Source of the DNA: Mercurialis annua
Lineage: Eukaryota > Streptophyta > Magnoliopsida > Malpighiales > Euphorbiaceae
NCBI RefSeq assembly: GCF_937616625.2
Contig: NC_065570.1
Location: 22,096,046-22,160,045, forward strand
Reading direction: 5' to 3'
Length of the DNA stretch: 64,000 nt
Below, in pieces: positions 29,340-39,400 of the stretch (position 1 is the stretch's first letter; each line of letters opens with the position of its first letter). The position numbers and the translations under genes were made by a program. The notes beneath the pieces are model-generated. The model did not search any database and was not told where the DNA came from. It was given only the letters and a program-made list of their open reading frames with translations.

Positions 29340-31810
29340 GAAACAAATACAAATGTTTCACCTTTTTAGAGATTTAAGCCAAACGTTTACAACTGTTACA
29401 AAACAAATCCAAGCGTTTCACCTTTTTGGCAATTTAAGCCAAACCTTTACAAAGGTTACAAAACAAATTAAAGCGTTTCCCCTTTTTGGCAATTTAAGCC
29501 AAACATTTACAAATGTTACGAAACAACACCAAGCGTTTCACCTATTTGGCAATTTAAGCCAAATGTTTACAAACGTTACGAAACAAATCCAAACGTTTCA
29601 TATTTTTAGCGATTGAAGCCAAACATTTACAAACGTTACAAAAGAAATCCAAATGTTTCACCTTTTTAGCGATTTAAGCCAAATGTTTACCAACGTTACG
29701 AAACAAATCCAAACGTTTCACCTTTGTAGCGATTGAAGCCAAACGTTTACAATGGTTATGAAAAAAATCCAAATGTTTCAATTTTAAGCGATTTAAGACA
29801 AACGTTCACAAACGATACGAAACAAATCCAAGCGTTTCACCTTTTTAGCAATTTAAGCCAAACGTTTACAAACGTTGCGAAACAAATCCAAGCGTTTCAC
29901 TTCTTTTGCAATTTAGGCCAAACATTTACAAAATTTACGAAACAAATCCAAATGTTTAATCTTTTTAGCGATTTAATTCAAACGTTTACAAACGTGACGA
30001 AATAAATCCAAACGTTTCACCTTTTTAGTGATTTAAGCCAAACATTTACAAACGTTATCAAAACAAATCCAAATGTTTAATCTTTTTAGAGATTTAAGCC
30101 AAGCGTTTACAAACGTTACGATACAAATCCAAACGTTTCACCTTTTTAGTAATTTAAGCCAAACGTTTACAAACGTTTCAAAACAAATCCAACAGTTTCG
30201 CCTTTTTAGCAACTTAAGCCAAACGTTTACAAACGTTACGAAACAAATCCAAACGTTTCCCCTTTTAAGCGATTTAAGACAAACGTTTACAAATGTTATG
30301 AAACAAAACCAAACGTTTAAAACGTTACGAAACAAATCCAAACGTTTAATATTTTTAGCGATTTAAGCCAAACCTTTACAAATGTTACGAAATAAAACCA
30401 AGCGTTTAATATTTTTAGCAATTTAAGCCAAACGTTTACAAACGTTACGAAACAAATCCAAACATTTCCCCATTTTATCGATTTAAGCCAAAAGTTTAAA
30501 ACGTTACGAAACAAATCCAAACATTTCACCTTTTTAGCAATTAATGCCAAACATTTACAAACGTTACGAAACAAATCCAAACATTTCATCTTTTTAGCGA
30601 TTGAAGCGAAACGTTTACAAACGTTACGAAACAAATACAAATGTTTCACCTTTTTAGAGATTTAAGCCAAACGTTTACAACTGTTACTAAACAAATCCAA
30701 TCATTTCACCTTTTTGGCAATTTAAGTCAAACCTTTACAAAGGTTACAAAAAAATCAAAGCGTTTCTCCTTTTTGGCAATTTAAGCCAAACATTTACAAA
30801 TGTTACGAAACAACTCCAAGCGTTTCACCTATTCGGCAATTTAAGCCAAATGTTTACAAACGTTATGAAACAAATCCAAACGTTTCATATTTTTAGCGAT
30901 TGAAGCCAAACATTTACAAACGTTACAAAAAAATCCAAATGTTTCACCCTTTTTGCGATTTAAGCCAAATGTTTACCAACGTTACGAAATAAATCCAAAC
31001 GGTTCACCTTTTTAGCGATTGAAGCCAAACGTTTACAATGGTTATGAAACAAATCCAAATGTTTTAATTTTTAGCGATTTAAGCCAAACGTTCACAAACG
31101 ATACGAAACAAATCCAAGCGTTTCCCTTTTTTAGAGATTTAAGCCAAACGTTTACAAATGTTACGAAACAAATCCAAGCGTTTCACTTCTTTAGCAATTT
31201 AGGCCAAACATTTACAAAATTTACGAAACAAATCCAAATGTTTCATCTTTTTAGCGATTTAATTCAAATGTTTACAAAAGTGACGAAATAAATCCAAACG
31301 TTTCACCTTTTTAGCGGTTTAAGCCAAACATTTACAAACGTTATCAAAACAAATCCAAATGTTTCATCTTTTTAGAGATTTAAGCCAAGCGTTTACAAAC
31401 GTTACGATACAAATCCAAACGTTTCACCTTTTTAGTAATTTAAGCCAAACGTCTACAAACGTTTCGAAACAAATCCAACAGTTTCGCCTTTTTAGCAATT
31501 GAAGCCAAACGTTTACAAACGTTACGAAACAAATCCAAACGTTTCCCCTTTTAAGCGATTCAAGACAAACGTTTACAAATGTTACGAAACAAAACAAAAC
31601 GTTTAAAACGTTACGAAACAAATCCAAACGTTTAATATTTTTAGCGATTTAAGCCAAACCTTTACAAACGTTACGAAACAAAACCAAGCGTTTAACATTT
31701 TCAGCGATTTAAGCCAAACGTTTACAAACGTTACGAAATAAATCCAAACATTTCCCCATTTTAGCGATTTAAGCCAAAAGTTTAAAACGTTACGAAACAA
31801 ATCCAAACAT
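29340..31810 (+). repeat. Higher-order repeat, about 1.29-kb unit (two copies)
   Basis: The segment starting at 29,340 recurs from about 30,626 at an offset of 1286-1288 bp. Both copies carry the same series: CAACTGTTAC, the TTTTTGGCAATTT monomers, CAATGGTTATGAAA, GTTACGATACAAATCC, AATCCAACAGTTTCGCC and the 29-bp half monomer before TTTAATATTTTTAGCG. A third, related copy lies at the far left of the window (about 541-1740), 28-30 kb away. Confidence 0.8.
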
Positions 31811-32072
31811 TTCACCTTTTTAGCGATTTATGCCAAACGTTTACAAATGTTACGAAACAAATCCAAACGTTTCACCTTTTTAGCGATTGAAGCCAAACGT
31901 TTGCATACGTTACGAAACACATCCCGAAGTTTCATCTTTTTAGCGATTTAAGCCAAATATTTACAAACATTACGAAACAAATCCAAACGGTTCACTTTTT
32001 TAGCGATTGAAGCAAAACGTTTACAAAGGTTCCAAATGTTTCACCTTTTTCGCAATTTAAGCCAAACGTTCA

Positions 32073-32233
32073 CAAACTGAGGTCATCGTAGTAAGTGTGC
32101 TAAAATGTTCTGTTTCAATGCTCTGTTTCAATTTAAGCCAAACATTCATGCTCTGTTTCAATCCTACGGGCCATCGTAGTAAGTGTGCTAAAATGTTCGT
32201 CCACGTGCTCATACAGCTCATCAAACTGAGGTC
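32073..32233. other. Scrambled satellite/retroelement junction with short templated copies
   Basis: The left satellite arm ends in CAAAC and passes into fragments of the adjacent gag remnant in shuffled order. A 12-bp piece (CAAACTGAGGTC) lies at 32,073-32,084 and again in its native place at 32,222-32,233. A 27-bp piece lies at 32,084-32,110 and natively at 32,172-32,198. A 15-bp piece (ATGCTCTGTTTCAAT) lies at 32,118-32,132 and 32,148-32,162, with a partial third copy at 32,111-32,119. A 16-bp satellite scrap (ATTTAAGCCAAACATT) is caught between them at 32,131-32,146. Short, overlapping, same-strand local copies joined at a few shared bases are the usual signature of template switching during repair of a broken end. 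Confidence 0.85.
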
Positions 32234-32887
32234 CTAAACCCCTGACATACCTATGATTAATGGTTCTATTGTCTTCATTCAGATCAGGGACTCCTTCAGC
32301 CATCCGCAGAAAATCAGTAGAGTATGCTCCTACAGTTAACATCCCTCTAGAAAAAGAACGCATCTGCCTCCTAACCTGGTTTAGGGCTATCTGCGCCTGA
32401 CCGTTGGCTATGTCTGCATCTTCCCTCAAATTGCGGTATCTCCGCACACTAGACCAGAAATAGTCACCTCTGTACTCTTCGACGTCTAATTCATCTAACT
32501 GTTCTTCTTCTTCATACTCTTCTTCCTGAGGATCTTCCTCTTCTGCCTCCTCTTCTAATTCTTCTTCTGGGTCCTCCTCAGGATCCTCTTCAGGATCTTC
32601 TTCGGGATCCTCTTCCGGATCTTCCTACGGTTCCTCTTCCTCTTCTTCGCTGTATTCTATCTTCGGCGAATGCGCTCTAACACTGTTTCCAGAAGAACTA
32701 CCTATCTCCGACACAGACATTAAACCATTTTGATATATCTCTGGCGATGCTCTAGTATTTGCGTGGAATCCATTCTGATGGTCCCAGATGGTTCGCCTAC
32801 TTCATTATGAAACCCGTTTTGAAATATAAGAGGCGCTTCCTCCCGTTCTTCCTCAGCATGCGACTGAGCTCCGTTTTGCCCAGACAT
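32148..32887 (-). pseudogene. gag: Broken Ty3/gypsy-type retrotransposon gag, 3'-truncated
   Basis: Gag would be the structural capsid protein of an LTR retrotransposon. The likely start is the ATG at 32,885-32,887 (MSGQNG...), about 400 bp after the primer-binding site. The first part has short QNG-containing repeats about 15 residues apart. The middle is a Glu/Asp/Pro-rich stretch made by a 12-bp DNA repeat. The 3' part (about 32,150-32,450) reads ...FSRGMLTVGAYSTDFL... and ...RYVRGLGPQFDELY..., resembling the second half of the Retrotrans_gag domain. It is broken: the reading frame shifts near a GGG run at 32,783-32,785, a TAG stops it at 32,625-32,627, and it is cut at 32,148, where satellite sequence supplies the last few codons. 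Zinc knuckle, protease, polymerase and integrase are absent. Gypsy type is inferred from the gag; family-level naming is not possible from this fragment. Confidence 0.75.
32569..32628 (-). repeat. 12-bp coding minisatellite in gag (about 5 units)
   Basis: Five 12-bp units of the form GGATCYTCYTCN on the plus strand run back to back. Read on the minus strand they encode Asp-Pro-Glu-Glu repeats. The gag-internal stop codon at 32,625-32,627 lies in the outermost unit, so slippage and point change in this repeat contributed to the decay. Confidence 0.8.
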
Positions 32888-33272
32888 GCTGAAAAGAAAC
32901 AATTTCAAACGTAAGCGACCATCTGAGCCCATTTCACACGCAATTCCAATATCAGCTTATAAAATGCTGTAAACATTTAGCATTAAATCCAATCGCGCGT
33001 AATTCGCAAGCAGATATCCATTTAATAACTTCAGCACAAGTAGTATTCACTTAGTTATCTCAACCGTTCGTATATACAGATGCTAATTATATGTTATCAT
33101 AATAACCCTAACTTGCGCGTGCCACGTCACTTACTATTAATGCACATATAACACAATTCAGACAACTAAGGTCTGACTCATTGCTGCAGTAGTTCCTAGG
33201 TATACTTACTGACAAATACTTCCAGTCATACAGACAATCAGACAAATCTAGCAGTGGTAACTGGACCAAACT
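32888..33272 (-). mobile_element. Retrotransposon untranslated leader
   Basis: Sequence between the primer-binding site and the gag start. No reading frame of note. A pyrimidine-rich TTTCTTTTCAG directly precedes the gag ATG on the minus strand and resembles a 3' splice site, but nothing else supports splicing. Confidence 0.6.
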
Positions 33273-33284
33273 GCTCTGATACCA
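33273..33284 (-). other. Primer-binding site, initiator methionine tRNA type
   Basis: The minus strand reads TGGTATCAGAGC, the standard plant LTR-retrotransposon primer-binding site complementary to the 3' end of initiator tRNA-Met, where minus-strand DNA synthesis starts. It lies 4 bp (ATGT) inside the LTR end, which closes in ...GGGTCGTAACA. This fixes the element's orientation and its LTR boundary. Among Ty3/gypsy lineages this primer favours chromoviruses; Copia elements also use it. Confidence 0.93.
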
Positions 33285-34724
33285 ACATTGTTACGACCCA
33301 AATTATTGAGCCGCAACCGGCGCTAGGGAACGGGAGTGGTAGCTCGGGAACCCGTAGCAAGCCTTAAATCACTAATAATTTTTCGCAATTAATATAAACA
33401 AATAGCATAGCACAACAGAAGCAAATATATAACATATATAAACATTTACACTAACTGTTATGTTAACCTCGCGGGCTCGAGTTACCGTACCCTGTACGAA
33501 CTGGCCTCGCGGTACTATATACATCAGTTAGTGTCTCAAAACATCTCACCGGCATCTGGGGCCGTGGATCATATACAACACGTAGCCAATCAAAAGCATA
33601 TAAAACAATGACAGCATTTAATATATACAATCAAAATGAACTGCTGTTTAGGCTACTATTCTGTCGACACAAGACCACTACTGCATCATTCACAGAAGTC
33701 AGAAACTAAACATACACAGCTGACTTCTGGACTTCAAAATTGGCCTCTAGCTAGGTCCACAAACTAAGCACCTGAAAGACATCAAAGATGAGGGGTCAGT
33801 ATTTGGAAAAATACTGAGTGAGTTGACATTTACTAACAGTATTAATATAGAAACATAGCATCGCATCTCATGAAAACAATAATATGAAACATATAAACAT
33901 GTATTTGATCCGTACGAAACTAATATCCTAGCATGGGACACATTTCTCGAATAATCATATATCAATCAACCCAATCGTAAATCTCAAGCTGTGAGTCCAA
34001 CTCACTGGTGGGCCCAGCCCACTAGATACAGGGACTTCCAGACTACACCGTAGCCGAGTTCACTCTCGTATCAAATTCATATTATATCATACATATCCAA
34101 TCATTTCTCAGATGCAAACACACTAGACTGACTCAGTACTGGTGATCACACAGCCTATTGACACCCAATAGATAGCTAGTTTCTTCGGATCGCATACTAG
34201 TTCTCGTATATAGAAACTAATAAAACATATAAAAATTCAATCAACTATATATAATGCGATGCGTGTAAACAGTATATATATATATACAAAATAACTATAA
34301 TATATAATACGTGAAAGTAAAGTGCAACTCACAGTGACCGCTATCCACTCTATAACAAGATCGACGTGGTAATATGCACGTAATAGTACACCTCTAGTGC
34401 CCTCACTGCTCGGTCGTACGTCTGATACATATTAATTAACGTTTAATAGTCAGACGTAAATCATGTGTTTATACGTATAATGCTTTCATAATTTAAGTAT
34501 TGGTTTCATTCTTAGTACTATTCACGTATTCAGAAATTCTTAGTCGTATCCACGAGTTATCGAATACTATTCCTTGTATTCGAGAATAATATAATTTCCT
34601 TAACGTTTTTCATAAACATAGCTCGTGTAAAACATCGAGCTAAACCTCACTTTTCAAGTTATCGGGACCTTTAATTAATATTAGGGTTTAATATTCAAAA
34701 TATTGAAATCTCGTTTCTTTTTGG

Positions 34725-34799
34725 CTAAAAGTCCATTTTAGTCCTTTTTCTAAAAGTCCATTTTAGTCCTTTGGCTAAAAGTCCATTTTAGCCCCTTCG
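34725..34799. repeat. 25-bp tandem repeat, three copies, in the LTR
   Basis: CTAAAAGTCCATTTTAG followed by TCC or CCC and a short T-rich spacer repeats from 34,725, 34,750 and 34,775. Each unit has an inner inverted repeat (CTAAAA / TTTTAG). Degenerate relatives with CACTTTGGTCC or CTACTTTGGTCC lie farther right in the LTR. Role unknown. Confidence 0.85.
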
Positions 34800-34830
34800 A
34801 AAATGTCATGCGAGCGGTGCACGACTTGGC

Positions 34831-34905
34831 TATGCGCTCGCATATCTTCTGCTATGCGGGCGCATAGCTACCGCTATGCACAGCCCCGGAAACGTCGTTT
34901 CCGGG
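34831..34905. repeat. GC-rich cluster of short palindromes in the LTR
   Basis: Three inverted repeats occur in 75 bp: TATGCGCTCGCATA (34,831-34,844), GCTATGCG/CGCATAGC with a 2-bp loop (34,851-34,868), and a 21-bp palindrome with 10-bp arms (CCCGGAAACG and complement) around one T (34,885-34,905). The block is CpG-dense and sits in AT-rich LTR sequence. A regulatory or RNA stem role is possible but not shown. Confidence 0.75.
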
Positions 34906-35599
34906 CCGTTCCGCCGCATCCCGACCTACTCCATACGTCAATTATCTCATTTCTCACCAAACCCGTCATTTAGTTTTTACCAAAACGCTCAAACCGAGCC
35001 AAAAACGTCATTTTTAAACTCTAAACTAAAACAACCCACATAACTCGAATTTGGCACCAATTCTCGAAATCTTACCTTGAAACGATGCTTACGATTGATA
35101 GAGCTCTCGATTCTGAAGAGATTGCAGCGAAAATCACGCGAATCGGACGTCGAACGAAGAAACGGCGGCGAAACGACGTAATCGGCGATTTTAACTTCTG
35201 GCGCTTTCTTTTCTTCTCTCGTTCTTTCTTCATTCATAATTCCTTAATTATATATGATTTGGCTAAAAGCTCACTTTGGTCCGTGTTCTTTTTGTTTCTT
35301 ATCATTTATCCATTAAACTTTTCTTTCCTACGATTTAGTCCATAGCTAAATCGATAAACTCTTTTATTACGGCTTATACGTATTATTTATATCCGATAAA
35401 TAATAAAAAGTTCGATATTAGCACTTTCCCGTCAAAATCCAATATTTCTATTTTCGACACAAAGTGGCTAAATTACTACTTTGGTCCATGTGCCCTATTT
35501 AGGACTTTTCTTAACATTTTTCCTTTTAATTCCAATTCTAATTTTAGAATTGAAATATAACCTTAGTTTCCGCTTAATTGTTTTCCTTAAAACCGACAT

Positions 35600-35625
35600 A
35601 CTAAAATTTATCAAAAAAGGGAAAC
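35600..35625. other. Retroelement/right satellite arm junction
   Basis: LTR-type sequence (...CTAAAATTTATC) passes into satellite (AAAAAAGGGAAACGTTTGG) with no filler. Normal satellite would read ATCGCTAAAAAGGG, so ATC and a run of A are shared by both sides, giving a short microhomology. The break lies at about 35,611-35,612. Unlike the left junction it shows no shuffled copies. Confidence 0.75.
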
Positions 35626-35700
35626 GTTTGGATTTGTTTCTCACGTTTGTAAACGATTGGTTTACATCGCTAAAAATGTGTAACATTTGGATTTGTTTCG

Positions 35701-35760
35701 TAACGTTTGTAAACGTTTGGCTTAAATCGCTAAAAAGGTGAAACGTTTGGATTTGTTTCG
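35701..35760 (-). repeat. Exact-consensus monomer, right arm
   Basis: All 60 bases match the consensus once reverse-complemented and rotated, and all five CpGs are intact. It lies about 90 bp from the retroelement junction. Confidence 0.9.
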
Positions 35761-36420
35761 TAAATTTTGTGAATGTCTGGCTTATATTGCTAAAAAGCTG
35801 AAACATTTGGTTTTGTTTCGTAACATATGTAAAAAGTTGACTTAAATTGCTAAAAAGGTGGAACGTTTAGATTTGTTTCTTATGGTTTTAAACGTTAGGA
35901 TTTGTTTCGTAACGTTTGTAAACGTTTGGCCTAAATTGCTAAAAAGGTCAAATTTTTGGATTTGTTTCGTAACGTTTGTAATCGTTTTCTTAAATCGATA
36001 AAAAGGTGAAACGTTAGGATTTGTTTCGTAACATTTGTAAACGTTTGGCTTAAATCGCAAAAAAATGCGAAACATTTGGATTTGTTTCGTAACATTTGTC
36101 AATGTTTGGCTTAAATCGCTAAAAAGGGGAAACATTTGGATTTGTTTCGTAACATTTTAATCGTTTGGATTGGTTTCGTAACGTTTTAAACGTTTGGCTT
36201 AAATCGCTAAAAAGGTTAAACGTTTGGATTTGTTTCGTAACATTTGTAAATGTTTGGCTTAAATCGCTTAAAAGGTGAAACTTTTGGATTTGTTTCGTAA
36301 TGTTTTGAACGTTCGACTTCAATCGCTAAAAAGGTAAAGCGTTTGGATTTGATTCGTAACGTTTGTAAATGTTTAGCTTAAATCGCTAAAAAGTTGAAAC
36401 GTTTGGTTTTGTTTTATAAA

Positions 36421-39400
36421 GTTTGTAGATATTGAGATTGGTTTCGTAAATTTTAAACGTTTTGCTTAAATAGCTAAAAAGCTGAAATGTTTGATTTTGT
36501 TTCATAACGTTTTAAACTTTTGGATTGGTTCTGTAACGTTTTAATTATTTGGCTTAAATCTCTAAAAAGCTGAAATATTTGGATTTATTTCGTAACGTTT
36601 GTAAATGTTTAGGTTAAATTGCTAAAAAGGTGAAACATTTGGTTTTGTTTCGTAATGTTTGTAAACGTTTGGATTTGTTTTGTAACGTTATAAACGTTTG
36701 GATTTTTTCGTAATGTTTTAAACGTTTGGTTTAAATTGCTAAAAAGGTGAAACTTTAGGATTTGTTTCGTAACATCTGTAAATGTTTGGCTTAAATCGCT
36801 TAGATGTGGAAACGTTCGGATTTATTTCGTAACATTTGTAAACGTTTGGCTTAAATCACTAAAAAGGTGAAACGTTTGGATTTTTTCATAACGTTTGTAA
36901 ATGTTTGGCTTAAATTGATAAAAAGGTCAAACGTTACGATTTGTTTCGTAACGTTTGTAAACGTTTGGCTTAAATTGCTAAAAATGTGAAACGTTTGGAT
37001 TGGTTTTGTAACGTTTTAAACTTTTGGCTAAAATTGCTAAAAAGGGGAAACGTTTGGATTTGTTTGGTAACGTTTTTAAACGTTTGGCTTAAATGGAGAA
37101 AGGTTTAGATTTGTTTCTTAACGTTTTATATGTTTGGATTGGTTTTATTACGTTTTGAACGTTCGACTTCAATCGCTAAAAAGGTAAAACGTTTGGATTT
37201 GATTCGTAACGTTTGTAAATGTTTGGCTTAAATCGCTAAAATGGTGAAACGCTTGGATTTGTTTCGTAACATTTTAAACGTTTGGATTGGTTTTGCAACG
37301 TTTTAAATTTTTGGTTTAAATTGCTAAAAAGGTGAAACGTTTAGATTTGTTTCGTAACGTTTTAAACGTTCGGATTGGTTTCGTTAAGTTTCAAACATTT
37401 GGCTTAAATCGCTAAAAAGGTGAAACGTTAGGATTTGTTTCGTAACTTTTGTAAACGTTTGGCTTCAATCGATGAAAAGGTGAAACGTTTGGATTTGTTT
37501 CGTAACGTTTGTAAACGTTTGGCTTAAATCGCTAAAAAGGGGAAACGTTTAGATTTGTTTCGTAACGTTTGTAAACGTTTGGCTTCAATCGCTAAAAAGA
37601 TGAAATCTTTGGAATTGTTTCATAACGTTTGCAAACGTTTGGCTTAAAATAACTAAGAAGGTGAAATGTTAGGATTTGTTTTGTAACGTTTGTAAACATT
37701 TGGCTTAAATCGCTACTGAGGTGAAACATTTGGATTTGTATCCTAACGTTTGTAAACGTTTGGCTTAAATCGCTAAAAAGGTGATATGTTTGGATTTGTT
37801 TCGTAACGTTTAGCTTCAATCGCTAAAAAGGTGAAACGTTTGGATTTTTTTAATAACGTTTGAAACGTTAGGATTTGTTTCCTAACGTTTTAAATGTTTG
37901 GCATTAATTGATTAAAAGGGGAAACATAACGTTTTAAACGTTCGGATTTGTTTCGTAACGTTTGTAAACATTTGGCCTAAATTGCTAAAAAGTTGAAATG
38001 TTTGGTTTTGTTTTGTAAAGTTTGTAGATATTCAGATTGGTTTCGTAAATTTTAAACTTTTGGCTTAAATTGCTAAAAAGGTGAAATGTTTGATTTTGTT
38101 TCATAACGTTTTAAACGTTTGGATTGGTTCTGTAACGTTTTAATTATTTGGCTTAAATCTCTAAAAAGCTGAAATGTTTGGATTTATTTCGTATCGTTTG
38201 TAAATGTTTAGCTTAAATTGCTAAAAAGGTGAAACATTTGGTTTTTTTTTGTAATGTTTGTAAACATTTGGATTTGTTTTGTAACGTTATAAACGTTTGG
38301 ATTTTTTCGTAATGTTTTAAACGTTTGGTTTAAATTGCTAAAAAGGTGAAACTTTAGGATTTGTTTTGTAACATCTGTAAACGTTTGGCTTAAATCGCTT
38401 AGATGGGGAAACGTTCGGATTTATTTCGTAACATTTGTAAACATTTGGCTTATATCACTAAAAAGGTGAAACGTTTGGATTTGTTTCATAACGTTTGTAA
38501 ACGTTTGGCTTAAATTGATAAAAAGGTCAAACGCTACGATTTTTTTCGTAGCGTTTGTAAACGTTTGGCTTAAATCGCTAAAAATGTGAAACGTTTGGAT
38601 TGGTTTTGTAACGTTTTAAACTTTTGGCTAAAATCGCTAAAAAGGGAAAACATTTGGATTTGTTTGGTATATGTTTGGTATTGTTTCATAACGTTTTAAA
38701 CGTTTGAATTGGTTTTGTAATGTTTTAATTATTTGGCTTAAATCTCTAAAAAGGTGAAACGTTTGGATTTGTTTCGTAACATTTGTAAATGTTTGGTTTA
38801 AATTGCTAAAAAGGTGAAAAATTTGATTTTGTTTCATAACGTTTGTAAAAGGTTGGCTTAAATCTCTAAAAATGGGTAACGTTTGGATATGTTTTGTAAT
38901 GTATGTAAACATTTGGATTGTTTTCGTAACGTTTTAAACGTTTGACTTAAATCGACAAAAAGGTAAAACATTTGTTTTTTTTTTCGTAACGTTTGTAAAC
39001 GTTTGGCCTAAATCACTAAAAAGGTAAAACGTTTGGATTTGTTTCGTAACGTTTGTAAACGTTTGGCTTCAATCGCTAAAAAGGGGAAACGTTTGGATTT
39101 GTTTCATAACGTTTGTAAACCTTTGGTTTATATCGCTAAAAAGGTGAAACGTTTGGATTTTTTTCGTAACGTTTGTAAACGTTTGGCATGAATCGCTAAA
39201 AAGGGGAAACATTTGGATTTGTTTAGTAACGTTTGTAAATGTTTGGCTTCAATCGCTAAAAAGGTGAAATTTTTGGATTTGTTTCATAACGTTTGCAAAT
39301 GTATGGCATAAAATAACTAAAAAGGTGAAACTTTAGGATTTGTTTCGTAACGTTTGTAAACGTTTGGCTTCAATCGCTAAAAAGGGGAAACGTTTGGATT

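Larger units (their letters stand above)
1..32077 (+). repeat. 60-bp satellite array, left arm (forward orientation)
   Basis: Over five hundred head-to-tail copies of a 60-bp monomer. Phased from AAACGTTTAC, AAAC sits at positions 1, 11, 21 and 31, CCTTTTTAGC at 41-50 and GATTTAAGCC at 51-60. Bases 8922-8981 match this consensus at all but one position. GC is about 35%, with five CpGs per monomer. Copies differ mainly by substitutions at the CpGs, 1-bp indels and occasional loss or gain of a half monomer. Orientation is constant across the arm. The only foreign insertion seen is the MITE at 26,882-27,284. Open frames of 60-178 codons occur because 60 is divisible by 3 and one forward frame lacks stops; they mutate freely, start and stop at random and have no gene context. 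Centromeric, pericentromeric or knob heterochromatin would fit, but the sequence does not say which. Confidence 0.97.
33289..35611 (-). mobile_element. Long terminal repeat, 5'-truncated
   Basis: The LTR's 3' end is set by the terminal CA at 33,289-33,290 on the minus strand, four bases from the primer-binding site. From there about 2.3 kb of non-satellite, non-coding sequence runs to the right satellite arm. No matching start (TGTTACG... on the minus strand) is present, so the outer end is missing, probably lost at the satellite junction. Part of the far right could instead be host sequence flanking the LTR. TATATATAG at about 34,244-34,252 on the minus strand is a possible promoter TATA box, which is only a guess. 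Internal features are a 25-bp triplet repeat, a GC-rich palindromic block and degenerate copies of the GGCTAAAAGTCC motif near 35,261 and 35,464. Short open frames at 33,747-33,965 and 34,989-35,345 resemble no protein I know. Confidence 0.75.

Noticed and set aside
1..32077. CRISPR array (regular short repeats)
   Set aside because: The whole 60-bp period is repeated; there are no unique spacers, no leader and no cas genes, and the context is a plant-type genome.
32871..32900. Splice acceptor before the gag start (TTTCTTTTCAG)
   Set aside because: The match is good by eye but short, with no identifiable donor and no reason to expect splicing in this element; kept only as a remark.
33747..33965. 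72-codon minus-strand open frame
   Set aside because: It lies within the LTR, matches no protein I know and has no supporting context.
34989..35345. Overlapping 82- and 86-codon open frames on opposite strands in the LTR
   Set aside because: No recognisable motif or composition typical of a gene. They lie in LTR sequence and overlap each other, so chance frames are the better reading.
32078..35611. Simple insertion of a full retrotransposon into the satellite
   Set aside because: There is no second LTR, no target-site duplication, gag is cut and the LTR start is missing. The flanking satellite is in opposite orientations.
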